From NCBI GenBank assembly GCA_049598145.1, contig JBMYNJ010000055.1, positions 1-11,135 on the forward strand: 11,135 bases of DNA, in the 5' to 3' direction. Both the position numbers and the translations under genes were made by a program. The DNA comes from WTJH01 sp049598145 (GTDB lineage Bacteria; Bacteroidota; Bacteroidia; Flavobacteriales; Flavobacteriaceae). Below, piece by piece: positions 8,301 to 11,135 of this stretch (positions within the stretch are counted from its first letter, which is position 1; each line of letters begins with the position of its first letter). The notes under the pieces are model-generated. The model was not told the origin of the DNA. It worked only from the letters and a program-made list of their open reading frames with translations, and searched no databases.

Positions 8301-10317
8301 TCTGGGCCAAATGACCTTCACTCGCAATCGAGAACTATCCTATATAGTGCCCACGGCAGAAGCTGGAAGCAATCGATCGGTCCGTTTGCCACAAAATACA
8401 ATCCAGTTGGACGGATCAGGGTCCCAAGCCAATGGTGCGGGTGCCCTTAATTATGAATGGACGCAAATTTATGGCCCCAATCGAGTGGTATTTGACAATC
8501 CTCAATCTGAAAATCCTACAGTTTCCAATTTGATTGCTGGAGTCTATCGATTGCAACTTCGGGTAACTACCGGGGGGCGAAGCGACACCGATCAAATGTA
8601 TTTAATTGTCAATGATACCGGGAATCATCCGCCAGTAGTTCGTTTAACTGCACCTGAGAACAATCAATCGTATCGGGCGAATGAGGATGTTCACATCCAA
8701 GCCAATGCATCTGATTTGGATGGAAGTATCGCAGCTGTTCGCTTCTATCAAAATGATGAACTCCTTCAGGAAATCACCCAGACCCCCTACCAGTGGCTGT
8801 GGGAATCAGTTCCTGTGGGGAACTACACCCTAAAAGCGGAAGCCATTGATGACTTGGGAGAACAATCGTTCTCCCCTCCAATACAGCTTACAGTGGAGGA
8901 AGTACTCGAATGTAGTCAAACCCATAGGTCTGCTCAACAAGGCAGCTTTAGTACTGGATATCGAACCACCTTTGAAACAGTTGGCAGCACCTTAAATATT
9001 ACTTTCGAACTTTTAGACACCAACAAATCTGGAGTAGTTGCGTTTTTATGGCAAGAAAATCCTTTTCAAGAGTTCCCAATGGAAGAAACTGCTTCGGGAA
9101 TATTTACCAGGTCCATTAGTGGGTATAGCGTAGGAGATCAAGTCAGCTTTGCTTGTAAATTTGCCTATGCTGGAGGGATGTCCGTAACCGAATATATCCC
9201 GTACACCATTGGCTCCAACTGTAATGATGAAACAGATAACAACAATCCCACTGGAAACGATAACGATCCCCAGGAGGAGGAGGAGGATAATAATTCCCCA
9301 ACCAACCTAACGGCCAGTATTGCAGAAGTAAGTGATACGGCAGTCGTTTTCAACTTAAATGCCCATGACGATTCAGGATCGGTTACTTTTATAATTCGTA
9401 CCGGCAGCGAAGAACGTCGCTTCACATCTACTGCCTCGCAAGTAAGCCAATATACCTGGAACGGACTTACCCCAGAAACGTCTTACCCCTTCATTATTAG
9501 AGTTCAAGATTCCAGTGCAAATGTATCAGAGGAAATAATAGAATTAAATCTCACAACCCTTGAGAACCAGAGTAATGCTTGTTCAGGGTTATCTGTAGAA
9601 GCATTACAAGGCACTTTTTCGGAAGGGTATCGATACGAATTTGAAACCCTTGGCGAAAATGTAACAATACGTTTCGAATTGTTAGATTTAAAATCAGGAG
9701 TCGTGGCTTATCTCTGGGAAGAGTCTCCATTTAGAGAAACCCAGATGATCGCTCTTGGAGAGCGTAGATTTGAGGCCGTTCTCACCAACCAAACCAGAGG
9801 AGATATTATTCGATTGGCTTGTAAATTCGCCTTTGCCAATGGAATGGCCGTAACTACCTATTATTCTTATACAGTTGGAGACGACTGTTTAGAGATAACC
9901 AACGACGATGATCAAGATGGTATTGAAAATGATCAAGATCAATGTCCTGATACTCCTCCACAAAACCCAGTAAACGCATATGGTTGTCCTGATGATGACA
10001 ATGACGGGGTATCCAACGAATTTGATCAATGTCCCGAAACCCCTCAGGGGAATGGCGTCAATGCATTGGGCTGCGAAGAGATTATTGTATACCCCAATCC
10101 AACAAACGGGCCTATACACATTTTTATAGGACAAGAAAATTCAGAGATCCTTCTAACGATAAACAATTCAGCAGGTCTACAAATTATCCAATACCTTGTT
10201 AGAGTACCCCAAAGTCGTACAATATCTCTCAATCTTTCTTTCCTAAAAAGAGGGCTGTATATTCTAAACTTTGAAGGTAACTATTCCAATTTCCAACGGA
10301 AGGTTCTAATACATTAA
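5344..10317 (+). CDS. GH81 endo-beta-1,3-glucanase, multimodular, T9SS-secreted; start codon anomalous
   Basis: Endo-beta-1,3-glucanase with about 1657 residues. Numbering here counts from the TTG at 5500. The signal peptide (IKLLFYFISCIGIFLCSSIT, then YSQ) and the GH81 opening ISVGRGSYTNTHPG lie upstream in the same frame, which has no ATG, GTG or TTG before 5500; I place the start at ATT 5344, which would read MKLLFYF. Modules: GH81 to about 690, with NDWWSKL, Asp388 in INDHHFHWGYF (general acid) and NDQESTSE with Glu463 or Glu467 as base; Ig-like (about 692-780); CBM6 (about 785-945, aromatics Trp845, Trp851, Tyr854 in GWIDAGEWLEY); PKD/REJ-like (951-1040); Ig-like (1044-1135); Cys-framed module (1138-1241); acidic linker; FnIII-like (1267-1355); second Cys-framed module (1361-1463); two TSP3 repeats (about 1467-1525); T9SS type A sorting domain (1528-1605, starting IIVYPNPTNG). 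It should be secreted across the outer membrane by T9SS, probably with the sorting domain removed. Confidence 0.93.
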   Translation: MKLLFYFISCIGIFLCSSITYSQISVGRGSYTNTHPGVDEAGRNGFPSGTPFLSGNALGKPVPTNDWWSKLVKEGQADNLFNYPFTLKTTPEGLIVTYIPWGVIGDSQPIQVSLAGLSAPHTTVADYSDWTVRMSWQDSDQHMEVTAGIGMPFLYFEKESDDVVEIQINNGNVSIREEQLIIKNASHGADFVVYAPTGSRWEINGNVYSTHANNQTYWSLAMLPQTTQEVEQRATDFQTYAYVFPSSTSVSWSYNENLAELTTQFTIQTEVKEGSSTTFLQGLLPHHWSRLSPNGPQPSTIIYETVRGEMKMLQGNHFNTVNRFSGILPTLPNLTHYSDRYNPAELISKIKTLENSQLDLWTDSYNEGQLMNRLIQTARAAHEIGFTDSRDRILETIKERLENWLTYTAGEKAFLFYYNEAWTTLIGYPAGHGQDTNINDHHFHWGYFIHAAAFIEQFEPGWIDQWGPMIELLIRDAASQNRSDNQFPFLRNFSPFAGHSWANGFASFPQGNDQESTSESMQFNSSLIHYGAISGRDDIRDLGIYLYTTEQTAIEEYWFDVQERNFKPNQNYGLVSRVWGNSYDNGTFWTSDITASYGIEFYPIHGGSFYLAKNQEYVERIWHEIEQYTEILSPDSRNPNLWHDTFWKYLAFVNPSRALDLYELSPDRLMKFGVSDAQTYYWLHNLEALGTVRPDITSDDPIAAVFEKEGEKTYVAHNYNNTPKTIQFSDGFRLDVPPRQMATSKDVSVQGVLETDFLQAYPNSTISLRLNQTNGPISRVEFYHEGTLLGAQTQAPYTLNTPPLPSGVQNFWARIYEGSSYTISNIVAVQVGEQISYLGTPHVLPGTFEAGHYDQFDGGKGQNITYLDLSQGNNSNFRPEEDVDAGIVPNEGATVGWIDAGEWLEYSISVEQSGYYDLSLRYASGNGTGGGPFHLEIGDQRISPEIRLNRTSSENWDTWRTQEVNDIELTQGNHVLKVVFTQGGFNLGQMTFTRNRELSYIVPTAEAGSNRSVRLPQNTIQLDGSGSQANGAGALNYEWTQIYGPNRVVFDNPQSENPTVSNLIAGVYRLQLRVTTGGRSDTDQMYLIVNDTGNHPPVVRLTAPENNQSYRANEDVHIQANASDLDGSIAAVRFYQNDELLQEITQTPYQWLWESVPVGNYTLKAEAIDDLGEQSFSPPIQLTVEEVLECSQTHRSAQQGSFSTGYRTTFETVGSTLNITFELLDTNKSGVVAFLWQENPFQEFPMEETASGIFTRSISGYSVGDQVSFACKFAYAGGMSVTEYIPYTIGSNCNDETDNNNPTGNDNDPQEEEEDNNSPTNLTASIAEVSDTAVVFNLNAHDDSGSVTFIIRTGSEERRFTSTASQVSQYTWNGLTPETSYPFIIRVQDSSANVSEEIIELNLTTLENQSNACSGLSVEALQGTFSEGYRYEFETLGENVTIRFELLDLKSGVVAYLWEESPFRETQMIALGERRFEAVLTNQTRGDIIRLACKFAFANGMAVTTYYSYTVGDDCLEITNDDDQDGIENDQDQCPDTPPQNPVNAYGCPDDDNDGVSNEFDQCPETPQGNGVNALGCEEIIVYPNPTNGPIHIFIGQENSEILLTINNSAGLQIIQYLVRVPQSRTISLNLSFLKRGLYILNFEGNYSNFQRKVLIH
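8911..9222 (+). repeat. Cys-framed module, copy 1 (within GH81 protein)
   Basis: This encodes about 104 residues from CSQTHRS to TIGSNC. The core motifs are GSFSTGYRTTFETVG, FELLD, SGVVAFLWQENPFQEFPM and FACKFAYAGGMSVTEY. A second copy lies at 9580-9888, and by eye about half of the residues are identical. Each copy has three cysteines: first residue, ACKFA, and last residue. Small modules of this kind sit at the end of beta-1,3-glucanases, and it may be a CBM56-like glucan-binding module, but I assign that only tentatively. Confidence 0.75.
9580..9888 (+). repeat. Cys-framed module, copy 2 (within GH81 protein)
   Basis: This encodes about 103 residues from CSGLSVE to TVGDDC, homologous to copy 1. 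The aligned blocks are GTFSEGYRYEFETLG, FELLD, SGVVAYLWEESPFRE and LACKFAFANGMAVTTY. An acidic linker with four tandem GAG codons (9274-9285) and an FnIII-like domain separate the copies. The divergence (about half identical) indicates an old duplication or independent recruitment, not a recent tandem copy. Confidence 0.75.
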
Positions 10318-10599
10318 TAGGCTACGATTTCATCATCAAATGATAAATAAAAACCTATTAAATATTAGGTTTAAAGTGGACGCTTTAGGTAGTATTTCTT
10401 GTAAAAAGACGAAAACTAGATCCCTACATAAACACTCAGCACATAAATTATTTTAAATTTTATTTTTTTATAAATATTTGTTTTTCATTGTTTTATAAAA
10501 AGATTATTTTAAAAGAGTCAAATTGTAGTTTCCCAAAAAGCTCTACAAAATGTCATTTTATTATATTGGGAAGCTGAAATGAATTTAAACCAATTGTAA
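10318..10599 (+). other. AT-rich intergenic region between GH81 and the next gene
   Basis: These 282 bases hold no credible ORF beyond a six-codon frame at its end (10579-10599, MNLNQL then TAA), which abuts the next ATG. The stretch 10440-10520 is extremely AT-rich. One perfect 7-base inverted repeat is present (10351-10372, listed separately). I found no pair of elements matching the TTG/TAnnTTTG promoter at proper spacing, so whether the next gene has its own promoter is undecided. Confidence 0.5.
10351..10372 (+). terminator. Inverted repeat, possible weak terminator
   Basis: AAACCTA (10351-10357) and TAGGTTT (10366-10372) are perfect reverse complements around an 8-base AT loop, 34 bases after the GH81 stop. 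The stem has only two G-C pairs. On the plus strand the tail is just TTT followed by AAAG, so intrinsic termination would be weak. Its position directly after a very long gene is the main support. Confidence 0.3.
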
Positions 10600-11135
10600 A
10601 TGGGGCGTTTTATATATGCTGCGGCTAGCTTTTTTATAGCCATCGGGATGAAAAGTCATTCCATGACTAATAATCCAATAATTACTGACTATTTATTAAA
10701 TAATTCTAATAACCAGCTGACGGAAGCTTTGAATAATCATTCTTCTATGGCCAGCACAATTTCTTCTACTTCTTCTCTAGTAGGAACTTGGCGCCTTGTC
10801 AACGATGCCGGAGCTTTTGGAGCTGGACCCAACCGAAACGATATCTCTTGGTTTAGCAATACTGTCTCGGATGTCACCTTGCGAAGTTGTCAATTCGACG
10901 ATCTATTTGTCTTTGATGCAGACGGCACTTTCCAAAACGTACTGGGCAATGAAACCTGGGTCGAAAACTGGCAAGATGCCGGAGGCGATCGATGTGATAC
11001 TCCTGTAGCGCCTTTTGATGGTTCCGCTAATGCAACATATGTATATGATGCCACTGCTGGAACACTTACCATCTCTGGAACAGGAGCCTATATGGGACTC
11101 AATAAAGTGTACAATGCTGGAGAACTCAATACCCA
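10600..11135 (+). CDS. Secreted protein with GTW-containing (calycin-like?) domain, truncated at window end
   Basis: The frame is open from the ATG at 10600 (preceded by in-frame TAA 10597-10599) to the window edge, 178 codons plus two bases. The first residues, MGRFIYAAASFFIAIGM, look like a Sec signal peptide. A low-complexity Asn/Ser region follows (about 20-59), then a domain starting at SLVGTWRLVNDAGAFGAGP. Further landmarks are ISWFSNTVSDVTLRSCQFDD, FVFDADGTFQNVLGNETW and TLTISGTGAYMGLNKVYN. The opening LxGTWRL is reminiscent of the lipocalin/calycin G-x-W motif. From memory, this domain occurs in flavobacterial secreted proteins, often beside GH16 laminarinase domains or PKD repeats; its own function is not known to me. 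The missing C-terminal part could be a GH16 catalytic domain, further copies or a sorting domain. The position after GH16 and GH81 fits a role in glucan binding or degradation. Two cysteines (97, 132) may pair. Confidence 0.75.
   Translation, partial: MGRFIYAAASFFIAIGMKSHSMTNNPIITDYLLNNSNNQLTEALNNHSSMASTISSTSSLVGTWRLVNDAGAFGAGPNRNDISWFSNTVSDVTLRSCQFDDLFVFDADGTFQNVLGNETWVENWQDAGGDRCDTPVAPFDGSANATYVYDATAGTLTISGTGAYMGLNKVYNAGELNT

Noticed and set aside
10796..11008. 70-codon plus-strand open frame near the right edge
   Set aside because: It lies out of frame inside the truncated secreted protein that starts at 10600, and its translation has no domain-like pattern.
1..11135. tRNA, rRNA, CRISPR array, insertion sequence or prophage
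   Set aside because: No cloverleaf-like sequence, regularly spaced repeats, transposase or phage gene was seen; almost all the window is coding for the listed proteins.

Overview
This window reads as chromosomal DNA of a marine-type flavobacterium (phylum Bacteroidota). The evidence is a C-terminal type IX secretion (T9SS) type A sorting domain, a lipoprotein whose mature N-terminus resembles the Bacteroidota surface-export signal, thrombospondin type 3 (TSP3) calcium repeats, AT-rich intergenic DNA and weak Shine-Dalgarno sites. I see no RNA gene, mobile element or CRISPR array. The identifications come from reading translated sequence and recalling families; no database search was run.

Left third (1-3535): a minus-strand fragment of a secreted DUF1080 (3-keto-disaccharide hydrolase-like) protein runs off the left edge, followed by a minus-strand cutC. 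Divergent from cutC is an exported N4-(beta-N-acetylglucosaminyl)-L-asparaginase with a twin-arginine-type N-terminus, then an indoleamine 2,3-dioxygenase family haem protein on the plus strand. These four look like accessory metabolism (glycan, amino acid, tryptophan) and do not form one obvious pathway.

Right two thirds (3741-11135): a beta-1,3-glucan (laminarin-type) degradation cluster, all on the plus strand. A GH16 laminarinase lipoprotein is followed by a giant multimodular GH81 endo-beta-1,3-glucanase of about 1650 residues. The GH81 protein carries Ig-like, CBM6, PKD/REJ-like, Ig-like, duplicated Cys-framed, FnIII-like and TSP3 modules and a T9SS sorting domain. A third secreted protein (10600 to the window end, truncated) carries a GTW-containing, possibly calycin-like domain that I associate with flavobacterial laminarinase proteins. 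The likely division of labour is a tethered GH16 that cuts at the cell surface and a T9SS-exported GH81 that attacks insoluble or long glucan; the SusC/SusD uptake pair expected of a utilisation locus is not in the window.

Most notable: the GH81 frame has no ATG, GTG or TTG start before its signal peptide. The peptide and the conserved GH81 N-terminus lie in an open frame that begins only after a stop at 5311-5313. An ATG overlapping the GH16 stop codon (TAATG, 5292-5296) opens a different frame that ends at 5341. Either the gene starts at a rare ATT codon (5344), or there is a one-base change (natural or sequencing) between about 5311 and 5346. A call starting at the TTG at 5500 would wrongly remove the signal peptide.
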